NCBI RefSeq assembly: GCF_037126465.1
Contig: NC_088203.1
Span: forward strand, 103,292,668-103,356,667
DNA length: 64,000 bases
DNA from: Ornithodoros turicata
Lineage: Eukaryota > Arthropoda > Arachnida > Ixodida > Argasidae
Reading direction: 5' to 3'
The notes under the pieces were generated by a model that was given only the letters and a program-made list of their open reading frames with translations, made no database searches and had not been told where the DNA came from. The translations under genes and the position numbers were made by a program. This document shows, in pieces, positions 1 to 11,805 of this stretch (positions are counted from its first letter, which is position 1; each line of letters opens with the position of its first letter).

Positions 1-141
1 CCGGTACCGGATCGTTTATGATGTAACCGGAACGAAAAACGTTTCGGTTCGACACCTTCTATGGTAGTACATGCATGTCACTGCATCAAGCGCATAAATG
101 TACGCGAGAAAGTTCGCTGGAGGCTCGCGCAGTGCTGCATA

Positions 142-262
142 CAGTTTTCATAACGTAAAAGAGGTAAAACCAGGACGAATACAAGACACACCACAACATC
201 GAGCACTCGAGGTTGTGTGTGTCTTGTGTTCGTCCTGGTTTTATCACTTTTACGTTATGAAA
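142..262. repeat. Long hairpin, about 50-bp arms
   Basis: Left arm begins TTTCATAACGTAAAAGAGGT (near 146) and continues with CAGGACGAATACAAGACACA; the right arm 209-261 is its inverted copy with a few mismatches. Spacer around CATCGAGCACTCGAGG. Resembles a foldback MITE; no target duplication was identified. Confidence 0.55.
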
Positions 263-305
263 GCCTATCATCAACAAGTCCAAAGAGATGTTTTAATGTT
301 GTATA

Positions 306-482
306 CAGTGAACCTTCGTTATTATGACCATGGTCGTTCCCGAAAACTTTGGTCATAATGCGGAATTGTCATATTAACGGGGGGGGGGGATTTGCGGAGG
401 TTTCAGTGCATTGTTCCCCAGGAGTATGGTCGTAAAGCGCGTATGTCAGATTATCGGGGGTCGTATTATCGAAGGTTCACTG
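306..482. mobile_element. TA-flanked MITE (CAGTGAACCTTCG type)
   Basis: Ends CAGTGAACCTTCGTTATTAT and ATTATCGAAGGTTCACTG are inverted, flanked by TA (304-305, 483-484). Contains an inner inverted pair TTATGACCA/TGGTCATAA and a G-run at 380-389. About 177 bp, non-coding. Confidence 0.6.
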
Positions 483-1757
483 TAGTTGCAAAGGCTATCG
501 AAGCCTCTTCTTTGGGGGTACCATCAAGGCCGGTACACGCTCAGAAGAAAAACAAAGGTGTGAAAAGATGATAACTTCTATATAGTTACCACCTCAGTCA
601 ACACAGCGTCTGACGAAAGGATGTAAAAGAGTGATAACCTTGCCTGTTACCGCCTCTTTGCAGGTGCAGCACAAAGTGTGTGTATAAGAGCTGTTATTAC
701 AGTCACGGAAGCGACGCACTTTCAAGCAGTGTTGCTTTCCCAGAATCGATAGTGCAGTGGACATTGAGCCTAACGAAGATAACCGCAACTAAAATTTCTT
801 TCGGGATTTGCCCTAATCTGTTGCGCCGACTCGAACCAGGTAGCAGGTAGAACTTTGCAACCTTTTAGGCACAACATTATGCGACAACTATTACCTCCTA
901 AAAGGTGTAACTTCTCCACACTTTTTTCTAAGAGTGATACAGTTGTTCAACATTGAATACCGATACACTCTAAGAAAAAAAAGGGGGGTACTTTTACTCC
1001 TTTTGGGGACTAAATGCGTTGCCACAAAAAAAAGTCCCTTTCGGGAGTAAATGCACGGGAGTAAATAGATGTCACAGAGCGGAGACTGCATTTCAAGCGC
1101 TGTTGTAAGAGTCCCAGGTACATAATTGGTGTGCATGCATGAAAATCTTTGACGCAAATCGTCAACCGTGATATATCGCGTGATATAAAATCTTGCGCCA
1201 CACATAGGGCACAATTTGCGGAGAAAGATGCCCTGTTCCTTACTCTGTGTGGTTGGAAAATGGCTACGTTATACAGCCTTTTTATGCCGCTCAAATTGAC
1301 CAAGGCCACATATTTACGTAGACTGTTGCATTCAGGAGACCATGCGCGGAGTTTAGTGACAATTTGCAGTCCTGGGGAGTAAATGTCGGGTTAGGGGACT
1401 AAACAGGGGAACAAAAACGTCGTGGACTGCTCTCAAAGTGTGTACCGATCCAACATGGCGACGCAGTGTCGCATACGTCACGCGTTTGACTACTTCGATT
1501 TGGGTGTCTCCCACATCCGCCATATTATTCGCCGGACCTCGCGTCCTCGAATTATCACATATTCGGCAGTATCAAGGAGGACCTCGGCGTCCGGACGATT
1601 GGTTCCGACGAAGACGTCGAGCAAGAGGGACTGACTACACACCCGACCGAAAAACTTGCTCTTTGCCGGAACACGGCCGAAACGACGGCGCAGACCTGCA
1701 TTCAAAATGCAGGGCAGGGGGACTACACAGAAAAATGATACACTGTTTTTAAATTAG
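483..1757. other. No gene recognised
   Basis: Short ORFs only, none with recognisable domains or splice structure. Contains short direct motifs such as GGGGAGTAAATG / GGGGACTAAATG around 1009-1395, which look like decayed repeat sequence. A CCGGACG/CGTCCGG inverted motif lies near 1534-1596. Confidence 0.4.
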
Positions 1758-2068
1758 GTGAGCATCATACCGAACACGAACCGCCCCCCCCCCCCCCCCC
1801 CCGATACCGAATACAACATTCGCATTCATTTTGCGAGAGTAATTAATTCGTAAATGATGACAATAGCAAACCGAAACCGAAATGCGAAGAGCAGAAAACA
1901 GAGCTATACGGCGGTTCGTCCAGAGGAGGATACCGTGACGTCACCCAGCATTGTCGTCTGCTTCGAAACCTGCATTCTCCCTTGCCGGATGGTGTCAGCA
2001 GTGTGTGCTGCTTTCAGCGCCCTCTGGCTTCACACACTGGCGAAGCGCTCACTTCGTAATAAATTCGT
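1758..2068 (+). repeat. Dispersed ~0.3-kb repeat, copy A
   Basis: Matches, with moderate divergence, the reverse complement of 7187-7458. Shared blocks include AGCATCATACCGAACACG, AGTAATTAATTCGTAAATGA, GTGACGTCACCC, GCATTGTCGTCTGCT and TTTCAGCGCCCTCT. A run of C at 1783-1802 interrupts this copy. Non-coding; SINE or MITE class not resolved. Confidence 0.7.
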
Positions 2069-5000
2069 TTAAATACGATCTGCGCAGTTTTGGAAGGAGA
2101 TATTTCGTACACATGTTCCTGACATCCCAAAGGTTACGAATATACCACAACCTCGATTTTTTAACCAAAGGTCATACAGTTTAACTGACGCCATAAATCT
2201 CAACAACACCGCCACACACCGAAACATAGCCTATTATTAGCAAAAAGCAAACGAACGATTTGACCCACCTCACCCGATTCACCAAAGATGATACCGGAAA
2301 CCACTCGAACAACAGTTTCGCACGACGTCTCACCATCTCAGCAAGAGCAGATCCTTACTTTTTTGTAAGCTCTCGAATCGCTTTTAAACCGCCACGTATA
2401 CTATACACCTGCAATCCGCTTGGGGCAACAGTTGAAAACACCAATGATTGACCGGCAACACTGCGCATGCAAGGACGTCAAAACGGGAAAGTGTGAAAGA
2501 GGAGGACGCCGGTCGAAACACAGCAGCAAAAGTCAATACGGAGACCTTTAATAACACCGACGCATGCGAGGCACCCCACGAAACGGCCAATAACGTGACG
2601 GATCTACGGACGCGGTAGCGGAATGCTGGGTACATTTTTGTACATGCGGCAACGGGTGTGTCGGAGGCGGACACGTGTGCGCAACGCGTTATTTGTAATC
2701 AATTACTTCTTGAGTAACTTTTGGGGTAATCAGTTACTTTATTGAGTAATCGATTACTCAGTACTTGATTACTTTTCGGGCAGAGATTAACTTCATCTTT
2801 CAGATGTTCTGCCCCCAGTCAAGCCCCGAAGCCAGCGAAGGCATGACACGAAAAACACAAACATCACGCACCCCCAAACCAACGGAAACAGAAACCGAAA
2901 CCACTCAAGAGATACCAACAGAAGACACCAGTCAACCCAGGCCAAGCGAAGACTCTACCGGTCGACACCCAGCAACGCGCTGCGCCCAACGGGCAATGGA
3001 CAATTTTTTATTTTATTTTTTGTCACAAACGACTTTTCTTTTACTGACGATTTTATCGTTATTTAGACACCTGGACTACTTCGTCCAGACCACGCCTGTG
3101 GTGTCGGGTACACCTGCCCTGATTATAAAAAAAAAGGGGGGGGGGGGGGGTTACGCGGAATCTGAACCTGAACCTAAAGGATTCGTCCGCTGCGTCGTTT
3201 GCGATTCCAGCGCCAAAGAAATCGCCAGTCTAGACGCGCGTCACAGGCGCGACACGATGACCAATCCTCGCGGGAAATCGTTTTCGGAGACCAATGGGAG
3301 GCCACACCGCAAACAACGCATAAATCCCGTTCCTTTTGTATTACTGTCAAGGTAACGGCAGCTTTCATTTCGCGAGAAAATTTTTGCGCTTTTTCTTTCC
3401 CAATACAGGCATTGCGCGCATAATGACGCGTCAGCGAGTTTTCTGTACTTCCAGAGCTTCCAGGGCTTTGGTACTTTGGCGCTTTGGTACTTTCTTTCGA
3501 GCAGCGCATGTGGGCCCCTATGTCCACGAAACGAGGGGGGTCAAACCCCCTCCCCCACGAAGTCGTACCTTCGGCAGTGCATTTTGGAGAGGGAATAAGG
3601 GTAAATCTCCCGCGACGTGTAAAGTTCCCGTAAAACCCTTTACGAAACATTTTTGTGGCTACGCTATTGCAAATGGATAATTTACGCTTAAATCCGAATT
3701 CACTTGTCGCGGCGAATCCCCTCCCACAAGGCCATGTCAAACAATACGGTGGAGAAGATTGGTGCGAGAAAGGTGTGAAAAGTTAATATACGATGCGCCT
3801 TCTGTCTCTCTCTCTCTCTCTCTTCTTTTCTTCTCTCCTATAAACGGCACGTGGACGAATAAAGGCTCGTCCCAAAACGTTATACTAGGCACAAAGGAGA
3901 CCCAGAAATCCATCAAAAATCCCAACCAAATTCGCTCCATGTGGATATTTTAATAAAAAAAAGGGCTCTTCCAAGCATGAAAATCGTGTCACTCACGCCG
4001 GCACATCATAACACAATGCCCCGCTGCGACAGAAAAAAGGGCCACATAAACAGTAGGGGGCAATAACGTCTGGCAACCGGGAAAGAGAGGAAAATGGGTC
4101 TTTGAAATCGATTCGGCATAGAGTGCACTCCATAAAGTACAGCGACCGCAGAGTCTCTCCCTATAACTTTCCCTTTTGTTCCCCCTCCCATTCACAGGGA
4201 GTGAAATCAATGGCTCGCGTCCCAAACTTCCCTCTCCTCTGTGTACTACGTCGTCCGGGTATATTTTCTCCGCTTGATTGAAAGGCTTCCCGGAATGCTT
4301 GGCCTTCTGTCTCGACCAAGTTTCCATAACACTGCTTTTCACAACGAAAGCAGGCGATGCCTCGTGGCGATCTTCGGAACTTAGCCTCGAGGCGTGCGAT
4401 CACTGACTGGCTTCGTGCTTGCGAATAAATGTCACCGTAATAGTAGTGCCAAGTTACGGTAGACAAAGTGACTGTGAAACATTGATGCACGTGCAAACAT
4501 CGTTGCAAGTGCGTTTCTTGTGGTACTTGCCCCCCTCTCGTGCAACAGCCCACCAAAGGCTAACAGTATCAACAAATACTATATGAATTACAAGACGGGA
4601 AGGAAGATTCGAACGCCAAGATCGCAAAACTTGGCTTTCTTTTTTCGGCAGATTTTTTTTTTTGCTATCACAGATATCATATCGTTCCTGCCTCCCCTAT
4701 CGCTCCACTGGGACCTCGACCACTCCCCTCTCTTTCAGCGAAGTGAAAGTTAAATTACGGACCGCTATATGGGACTCCATTGGAATGCTCTCGCAACCGG
4801 ACAGGACGTTAAGTGACGTCATCAACGAGAATTGGCCGAAGCAGACCACAGTTAGGGACGACACAGACGCGTAAGTCTCGAAGGCCCAGAAATCAACGAA
4901 TTCAAACAACTCAGGGAAAACAGGCGCTGGCGCTAGGAATCGAATCTGGGTCTTCTGATATAAATGTTCTCTTATGTTGATCTTAAATGGTTTAAATGTT

Positions 5001-5147
5001 AAGACTATCGTCGTATGGCTACGTTATGCACATTGTCCCATTTCACCCTTCCACTCTCTCTATATAACCGGGATTTTCCCTCTGGTTCCTCCAGTTTTAT
5101 GTTAATTGTATAGTATGTATTATGTGAATGAATGAAATAAAAAATGA
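2069..5147. other. No gene recognised; simple and decayed repeats
   Basis: Holds a cluster of GTAATC/GATTAC motifs (2694-2780, including the palindrome AGTAATCGATTACT), G-runs (3137-3150), a TC-repeat (3800-3823) and several ORFs under 200 codons with no recognisable domain. The largest ORF, 2765-3355, has a Thr/Glu/Pro-rich start and no recognisable family. Confidence 0.4.
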
Positions 5148-5156
5148 TTGATTGGT

Positions 5157-5208
<52 letters not shown>
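5157..5208. repeat. (CA)n followed by (TA)n dinucleotide array
   Basis: Twelve or so CA units run directly into about 14 TA units, immediately abutting the left arm of the palindrome at 5205. Confidence 0.9.
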
Positions 5209-5210
<2 letters not shown>

Positions 5211-5380
5211 GGAAAAAAAAATAGCCGGAGCTCTTTGGCTGCACGTATAGCATATGTCTGTAACTCAAACATCGCCATGTCAGTAGTACTGCCAGTAGTA
5301 CTGGCATGGCGATGTTTGAGTTACAGACATATGCTATACGTGCAGCCAAAGAGCTCCGGCTATTTTTTTTTTCCTATTAT
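5205..5380. repeat. Near-perfect palindrome, 75-bp arms
   Basis: Arms 5205-5279 and 5305-5380 are inverted copies, differing visibly by one base in an A/T run. The 25-nt centre is itself built of two CAGTAGTACTG motifs. A third partial copy (TGGCATGGCGATGTTTGAGT) lies at 5538-5563, leading directly into another (TA)n tract. Confidence 0.8.
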
Positions 5381-5561
5381 ACTTCACTGGCTTTGCACTG
5401 GGCTTTCAGTGAGTGAGTTATCTCACCCTGACGGGAGGAATCACGTGTTACGTGACCTTCTGACGCCATCCACTCAAACGTTGCCTGCCTGCGTACTGCT
5501 GATGAGGTCCAAGAAGGCCGAAACAGCTGTCCAGTACTGGCATGGCGATGTTTGAGTTACA

Positions 5562-5563
<2 letters not shown>

Positions 5564-5597
<34 letters not shown>

Positions 5598-5723
5598 AGG
5601 TGTATATCGCTCGCTGAGTGACCCCTGGTTTGCCAATTCGGAACGATGCGCAGCTACCCAGGGCCGACGAGCCGCAAACACGGCGAAACACGTGTCCTCT
5701 GGTGCTGCCGCATCGTTCCATCG

Positions 5724-5750
<27 letters not shown>
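5564..5750. repeat. Two (TA)n tracts around a 125-bp unique stretch
   Basis: (TA)n at about 5565-5594 and 5724-5750. The intervening sequence encodes short frames only. The second tract abuts the MITE at 5751. Confidence 0.8.
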
Positions 5751-5754
<4 letters not shown>

Positions 5755-5963
5755 GGTGTTCAAAATTAAGCTTTCACTAGCACTTTATAAATAGGCGAAC
5801 AAAAGAAAACTGGTGCTACTTTTTCTGTTTCTTGAGTAAGAAACAGGTGCTACATAATTAGCAGCACCTGTTTCTTACACAAGTAGCGTAAAGTTATCAT
5901 CCGGTTTCCTGTCATCGCTGTGTTTGCGTAGCGCTCGTGAAAGCTTAATTTTGAACACCCTGT
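5751..5963. mobile_element. MITE with CAGGGTGTTCAAAATTAAGC ends
   Basis: Inverted ends of about 27 bp (CAGGGTGTTCAAAATTAAGC and GCTTAATTTTGAACACCCTG) flanked by TA-rich sequence. Inside, a second inverted pair centres on AGAAACAGGTGCT near 5840-5875. Non-coding; a mariner-type MITE by ends and TA context. Confidence 0.75.
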
Positions 5964-6889
5964 ATATGTATATGTGCTGTAGGTGCTAATAATAATGCCC
6001 ATTTCGCTGAACGTAGCTGATGGAACGTCGCCGTAGTTTCGCCGAAAGAACCAGCCCAAGTCGCTGCCTTCCCACTGCATTGGAAGGAAACAACGACCAA
6101 AAGCCTAGATGCCACCGCCTTCTCATCCGCCATTGCTAGCCATCACTGCTATCCGCGCCGATGTTCTAGTGTTGTTTCTTCGACGGTCATATTCAGGCTT
6201 GTCTATTCCTAGAGCAGAGGAGTGCACGGATTTATATCCAAACAGGGGACCACTGGGCGCTTATATTCGTGCACAAACTAAAAATACCGCCCTTAAGGAA
6301 ACACCATCGTAACGAAGCGAAAATAAGTTGTTTGCTCACAGCTCAAGAACGTTGCAATTTTTTCCTTCTTGTTTTTATTGACAGTGCATATAGCAGACAA
6401 TCTTTCTTATCCTTTTTTTTTTTCCCAATTTCTCCCAGAAGCGAATCTGTGTGTGGTGTGTTTCTGCCAGGGTTGGTTAGCGCAAATAATAATGTTTCCG
6501 GCACCTAAGAAATTCAATTTTCCGTTTCCGTCTCCAAACGATTTTCGGTAGCGGTTTGCGTTTCCGGTAAAGGTAACGAAAATATTTTCGTTTCTCGCAG
6601 AATTTCCGTCTTTAACGTTTCCGTCTCCGGTAACAAACCCTGCTTTCTATGTTATACTTGAAGTAGGAAAACACAGAAGACGCGTATGATCTTCCCAAAC
6701 CACAATACTTGGCACTCAACTCAACTCAAACTCAAACCGCAATACTTGGCACGTGCCCATAGTCAGCGTTGCTTCGCGGGGCTAACGTGGATCATACTCG
6801 GCATAGACTCAGGCACCAAGTTGGAACAACTTAGGCACAAACTCGACCGCAGCCAACAGTTGCGCGTTTACGGCTTTGCGGTTTCGTCC

Positions 6890-6920
6890 GGATTGGAGTG
6901 GATTGGATTGGATTGGATTA
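6890..6920. repeat. (GATTG)n short tandem repeat
   Basis: Four to five units of GGATT/GATTG in tandem. Confidence 0.8.
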
Positions 6921-7186
6921 TTTTAGTACCCCGAGAGGCGTGTGTATTCCTTTCGACTGTCAAGCCGAGTGACCAAGCTGCGGCCATCGATGCTACGAAG
7001 CTGTTCATCGTCAGTCGTATTTGTTCGTAGAGATCAACGAACGAACAAGAAGTGTCATTTTTAAAGTGGGACTCCGCAACAAAATCACCACAACAATTGT
7101 GACATAGCAGTGACCTTTGGGGTATCAGGAACATACGTACGAAATATCGCGTTCCCAGAGTGCACAGATTTCATTCCAACGAATTA

Positions 7187-7458
7187 TTACGAAGTAAGCG
7201 CTTCGCCTCTGTGGAGCAAGAGGGCGCTGAAAGCAACACTGTCGACGTCATCCTGCATCGAAGAATGCAAGCTTCGTAGCAGACGACAATGCCGGGTGAC
7301 GTCACAGTATCTTCCCTCCGGGCGAACCGCTGTGCACGTTGCATGTTGGTTTCGGTTTCGTATTGCCATCATTTACGAATTAATTACTCGCACAAAAATG
7401 AACGCGAATGCTGTATTCGGTATCAAGGGAGCCGTCCGTGTTCGGTATGATGCTGATC
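7187..7458 (-). repeat. Dispersed ~0.3-kb repeat, copy B (inverted relative to A)
   Basis: Reverse-complement counterpart of 1758-2068; conserved blocks listed there occur in the same order. Lacks the C-run of copy A, having GGCTCCCTTGATACCG on the repeat strand at that place. Confidence 0.7.
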
Positions 7459-7491
7459 TCATACATATGCTGTCGGACATCTGATTAAACT

Positions 7492-7645
7492 TCCGCGGTA
7501 GCGCCACGAAGCAACTGTGGCTATGAACGTCGTACAGACGTGGACAGATGGAGAGAGGACAGCAGCAGGAAGCAGTGGGATACAGGGGGCCAGCTGTATG
7601 TGTCCTGGGCCGACTTCCGAAGGAAACTGTGCCGACAGCACTTTA
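7492..7645 (+). repeat. Dispersed repeat family 2, copy 1
   Basis: Shares GTAGCGCCACGAAGCAACTG, GTGGCTATGA, GGACAGATGGAGAGAGGACA and TGGGCCGACTTC, in order, with copies at 11663-11805 and (shorter) 17747-17812. Same orientation in all three. Class not determined. Confidence 0.6.
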
Positions 7646-8186
7646 ACTGAGCATTGTCGTTGAACTATATGCTCGTTACCCTTTTGAAACGTGTTCAGCT
7701 TCTTCAAGGCCTCGTGCTTCGCGAGTGAAAACTTTGAACGTAAAATAAAGCCTCCTCGTTCAGCACGGCGAATGCGTTTTCCTGTTTGTAGGTGAGGTAG
7801 GTACGCACGATAGGAGTGCAGAAAAAAAAAAGTGATGGTCAAGCGCAGGACGTGACGAAAAAGGAGAAACGCATTCTTAAGGAGACACGTACATACGCCT
7901 CAGTATAGGCGAAATGGGACTAAACTGACAGCCTGGCACATACTGTGTTAGGCGTACTGGGACCCCGAGCGGTTCCCACTCTGACTGATACTGAGCGGGT
8001 CCCACCCTGATAGTTCTGACTCTGGAAAAGTGGAATTTGCTCCACAAGAATGAGAAAAAGATGCAAAATCAAGGATTTTCGAGGAGTGTGGGAAAAATCC
8101 AGGGTTTTCCAGACCTTGAAAATGGCATTTTTTTTTTCAAAATCCAGGGTATTCGAGGGTTTCAAGGATCAAGTGGAAACCCATGC

Positions 8187-8242
8187 TATCGGCGACGGAC
8201 ATTTCGGTGTAGGGTCCTACACCGAAATGTCCGTCGCCGATA
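8187..8242. repeat. Perfect palindrome, 27-bp arms
   Basis: Arms 8187-8213 and 8216-8242 (core GGCGACGGACATTTCGGTGT) with a 2-nt spacer. A diverged half-copy (TTACACCGAGATGTCCTAGG) occurs at 8823-8842, 0.6 kb away. Confidence 0.8.
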
Positions 8243-10319
8243 TTGAAAAATCGATAAAGATTTTCTGCTGGTCCATTAGTAACTCGTGCTGGACCAGTAG
8301 ATACGGCTACTGGTGCATTTTCTCAATGTCCGTGCAATGCAATTTCAATGCATTTTCTCCAGCGCTGAAGAAAACACTGTACGCCACGTTCTTAAAACTT
8401 TTTCCCAACAGAGTTCAACCAGTTGTGCAGCGAATGATATCGCTTTGATGTTACTGGTCGAATGGCGTGTATATACTTCATTCTCCATTAGCATATTAAA
8501 AACAAAACTCTCTCTCACAAATTCAACAAATCGGAAGAGCGAATGATAACACCACTCGGTCGGTTGTGATCATGTGTTTCATGAGTCGTGCGCAACTAAG
8601 CACATGTAATTTTGGCCGCGCAGGAGCCTACGGGCTTTTTTTGTTTTTGTTTGTTTGTTTGTTTGTTTTTTCGCCCGCACAACCAGGGAACATTTTGTCT
8701 TACACGCGGTGTCAACACACGCCCGTATGCATAGAAAATATATATCAATACGCCAGCGCACCAAGAAGTTCGTACGCCCAAAATGTGCCTGTGCACCGAA
8801 CTGTCCCGTACACTAAAGTGTCTTACACCGAGATGTCCTAGGCCCCCATGCTATATCGATGTCGAAAGCGAAGTGCAATGTATTGGTGGCTGGGTTTCGT
8901 GCAATATGGAATGGTCATGCATTCAACCGGCCATGAATACTAATCGATTAAGTGAAGTCCCCCCTCCACAAGGAAAAGTTTCCTTTCATGCCTTGCATGT
9001 ACAGGAACATTATGCAGAAGCACATCCGTACACGGGTTGTAAACAGAAGCGCCTTTGCTCCATTTCCTGGATTATTTCTGCGCGACCCGAATGAATAATT
9101 GTGATTTCAGTGCTACAATCTACGGGGTGTATACGTGTACGCAATGTTCTTCGTATTTCATCTTCCCCCGGCTTATTCAGTGCGATTCAAATTCGTCCGG
9201 AAAATCCCGGGATTGTCCTCCGGTGATGTCCTTTGGCATAATGGCAGCGCACTTGGTGTGGATGGCGCACAGGTCGGTGTCTTCGAGGATGAAGATATGC
9301 CACGACACTCGGGGGACTTTTTATATATATCTAAAAAAAATAAGGAAGCTTAGCCCGAATTATGTGGCTGGCTCGAAATTGCATACGAACAGTGGCAGCA
9401 AGCTTTGATGATAACCATCCAAGCAGCAGAGGGAACATAGACGGGACGGTGGGGAGCACTTGAAGTATACAAAGTACTACTTTGAGTACATTTCTCGGTA
9501 CTTGTACCTTACTTGAAGTACATTTCAATTTGTGTACGTTGTACTTTTCTTCGGTACTTTCCTTTCAAGTACTCAAGTACCCAACGGGCAACACAAACGC
9601 AAAGCTTGGTCGCAAAATCATTTCTTTTGGCTTGAGTCAGCTGTAAACTATCCACGTTTTCTAGCTAGCACTTGGCAAAAATGCTAGCTCAAAGCTTTCT
9701 AAAGCTAACAATCGAGGTATAATTACCTGACGTTTTATCACTAACGTCAAACGGTACGATCTAAATTTGTAATGTACTTGATAAGGGACTTCGCAAAGGA
9801 CTTTTGGTACTTCAATTACCTTAAGTACATTTGTAGTATAGTAATTTGTACTGTACTTACAGTACAACAGGTGCTAGGTACTTTACTTCAAGTACAATTT
9901 TGAGGTACTTTGCCCATCACACAGAAACAACAGGGACAACTGCCAACTTGTTTCTGTGTATCTAACCAAAGCATCAGAACCCAAAGCATGTGGGTGTTGA
10001 AAAAAAGAAATGGAGGGACGACATTTTTACAGACACGATGTAATAGCCTATGTATCATTGCCGCCATGTGTCTAAAGCTGAAAGAACACGGGCCCCCTTG
10101 TCGGGGGTGCACAGGCAAAAAAATTAGGGGATGATGAGGAATTTTGATTCACTGCTCCCGTCCTGCTGTTTTACTGAGTGACAAAAACTGAAGTAACATA
10201 ACTAATTTTGTCGCGCTTATTGGTTGCAATATAGTGCGAACATGGTATACCGGGTCTTCCACGAAAATCCCGCAGCTGAATAAAACACATAGAAAGGACA
10301 GATACATACAAAGCCTCAA
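8243..10319. other. No gene recognised; TTTG repeat and GTACTT-rich tract
   Basis: (TTTG)n at 8637-8670. From 9455 to 9905 many ACTTGAAGTAC / AAGTACTTG motifs recur, giving a palindrome-rich tract. ORFs are short and featureless. Confidence 0.4.
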
Positions 10320-10435
10320 AGTGCCTAAGAAATTAATTATGAAAGATGGAAGTCACTGAAAAGGTTAGCCAGCTGTAGGGCTCGAACCCATATCTTCTGG
10401 ATTACCGGTCCAGGGTTAGCTTAGCTCACGACCAC
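10320..10435 (-). mobile_element. tRNA-derived SINE-like copy, minus strand
   Basis: On the minus strand: GTGAGCTAAGCTAACCC, GACCGGTAATCCAG, then a B box GGGTTCGAGCCC, followed by CAGCTGGCTAACC and a tail CAGTGACTTCCATCTTTCAT. The same order appears on the plus strand at 11150-11275. Too degenerate in the acceptor stem to be a functional tRNA. Confidence 0.65.
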
Positions 10436-11140
10436 GACCTACTAGATTATAACGACCATGTCAGGCGCACCCCTTCTATGCGCCGCATTTTTGGAAGGTA
10501 GCGGTGGCGCTTCTGATCGTCCCAGTTATTGCTTCCTCAACTTCTACAATACTTTGTACTTCAGCTTACCTTAGTATTTCTGTACAAGCGGTGGACGTTC
10601 CACAGATGTTTCATTCTGAGGTTGATTATCATCATTATTCTACGAGTTTTCATAGGGGCTATCGCTGTCGTCTGCTACGTGCTGCTACGGTAGTCGTACA
10701 CACGCTTCTGCGCGTTCAGAATTCAAATTTCCATCGTCCAATCGTGTTGTGCCGATCAGTAGCGCCCCTGGCGGATCGTGTGGACAGGCTCCTCATAGGG
10801 TTTTCTGATTGTGGCATGGTCGTTATAATCGAGTAGGTCGTGCTCACGACCTACTAGATTATAACGACCATGTCATAGGCCCCCCTTCCCAGCGCCGCAT
10901 TTTTGGAAAGTAGCGGTGCCGCTACTCATCGTCTCAGTTATTGCTTCCTCAACTTCTACAATACTTTGTACTTCATTTGTACTTCAGCTTACCTTAGTAT
11001 TTCTGTACAAGCGGTGGATATCACACGGAAGATGTTTCATTCTGAGGTCGATTATCATCATCATTCTACGCGTTTTCATAGGAGCTATTGCTGTCGTCTG
11101 CTACGGTAGAACTCAAATTTCCATCGTCCAATCGTGGTTA
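10433..11140. repeat. Tandem duplication of a ~0.4-kb unit
   Basis: The unit starting CACGACCTACTAGATTATAA at 10433 recurs at 10847, with TTATTGCTTCCTCAACTTCT, TTCAGCTTACCTTAGTATTT and TTTCATTCTGAGG in the same order. The first copy is longer. At the junction (10815-10875) there is an inverted pair around ATGGTCGTTATAAT. Confidence 0.75.
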
Positions 11141-11149
11141 AGATCTCGC

Positions 11150-11280
11150 GTGTAGATGAGTAACGCGCGTGGCTTAGCTCAAGTGGTAGAGCCCTTGACC
11201 GGTAATCCAGAATATGTGGGTTCGAGTCCTATACAGCTGGTTAACATTTTCAGTGACTTCAATCTTTCATCAGAGAAGGA
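11150..11280 (+). mobile_element. tRNA-derived SINE-like copy, plus strand
   Basis: A-box-like TGGCTTAGCTCAAGTGG with a D-stem GCTC/GAGC, anticodon-arm-like CTTGACCGGTAATCCAG (loop CCGGTAA) and a B box GGGTTCGAGTCC, then CAGCTGGTTAAC and CAGTGACTTCAATCTTTCAT. Collinear with the minus copy at 10320-10435. Confidence 0.7.
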
Positions 11281-11662
11281 ATATCGAGTCATCTCTTCCG
11301 GCTGGCCCTTATCTTCCATCACCGCCGTATGTATGACCACGCGAAGGAACGCACAGATGAGCGAAAGAGCGCATTGCTGCGCTACTCCGCGCAAGAAATA
11401 TGTAAACCGAAACTAACAAATTACTCGAAAAAATTACTCTAAAAAAAGCATCGACGCATTTTCTTCGCATTTACCGAATTATTCAGCGAAAAATCCGGCA
11501 TGTGTATACAGAAAGTAACTGCTCTGAGGCGACTACGTATATATGGGCTTCGGGTTTACGGATTTATCAAAAAAAGAAGAAAAAAAAGACTTCGCTTTTG
11601 AAAGGTCCAACAATGGAGAAATGAGCAAGAAAATATCTCGCCTGAGTATATCTTTTTTTTTT

Positions 11663-11805
11663 TATTCCGTGTTAGCGCCGCGAAGCGACTGTGGTTATGA
11701 GCGGCATGCGGCGGCGGACAGATGAAGAAAGGACAGCGCCGTTAGTATTCGTCCTGCTCCTGGGCCGACTTCAGGGTGAATTGTGTCGACATTCGTCTGG
11801 CACTC
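11663..11805 (+). repeat. Dispersed repeat family 2, copy 2
   Basis: Begins TTATTCCGTGTTAGCGCCGC and carries GAAGCGACTGTGGTTATGAG, GGACAGATGAAGAAAGGACA and CTGGGCCGACTTCAGG, collinear with 7492-7645. Confidence 0.6.

Noticed and set aside
1783..1802. Poly-C and poly-G runs (also 380, 3137, 17817, 50365) as regulatory G-quadruplexes
   Set aside because: They look like slippage runs inside decayed repeats and show no consistent position relative to genes.
11166..11240. Functional tRNA gene with a GGT anticodon-like loop
   Set aside because: Mismatched anticodon stem, C instead of T before the anticodon, no matching acceptor stem, and a second copy with a shared non-tRNA tail; a SINE head fits better.
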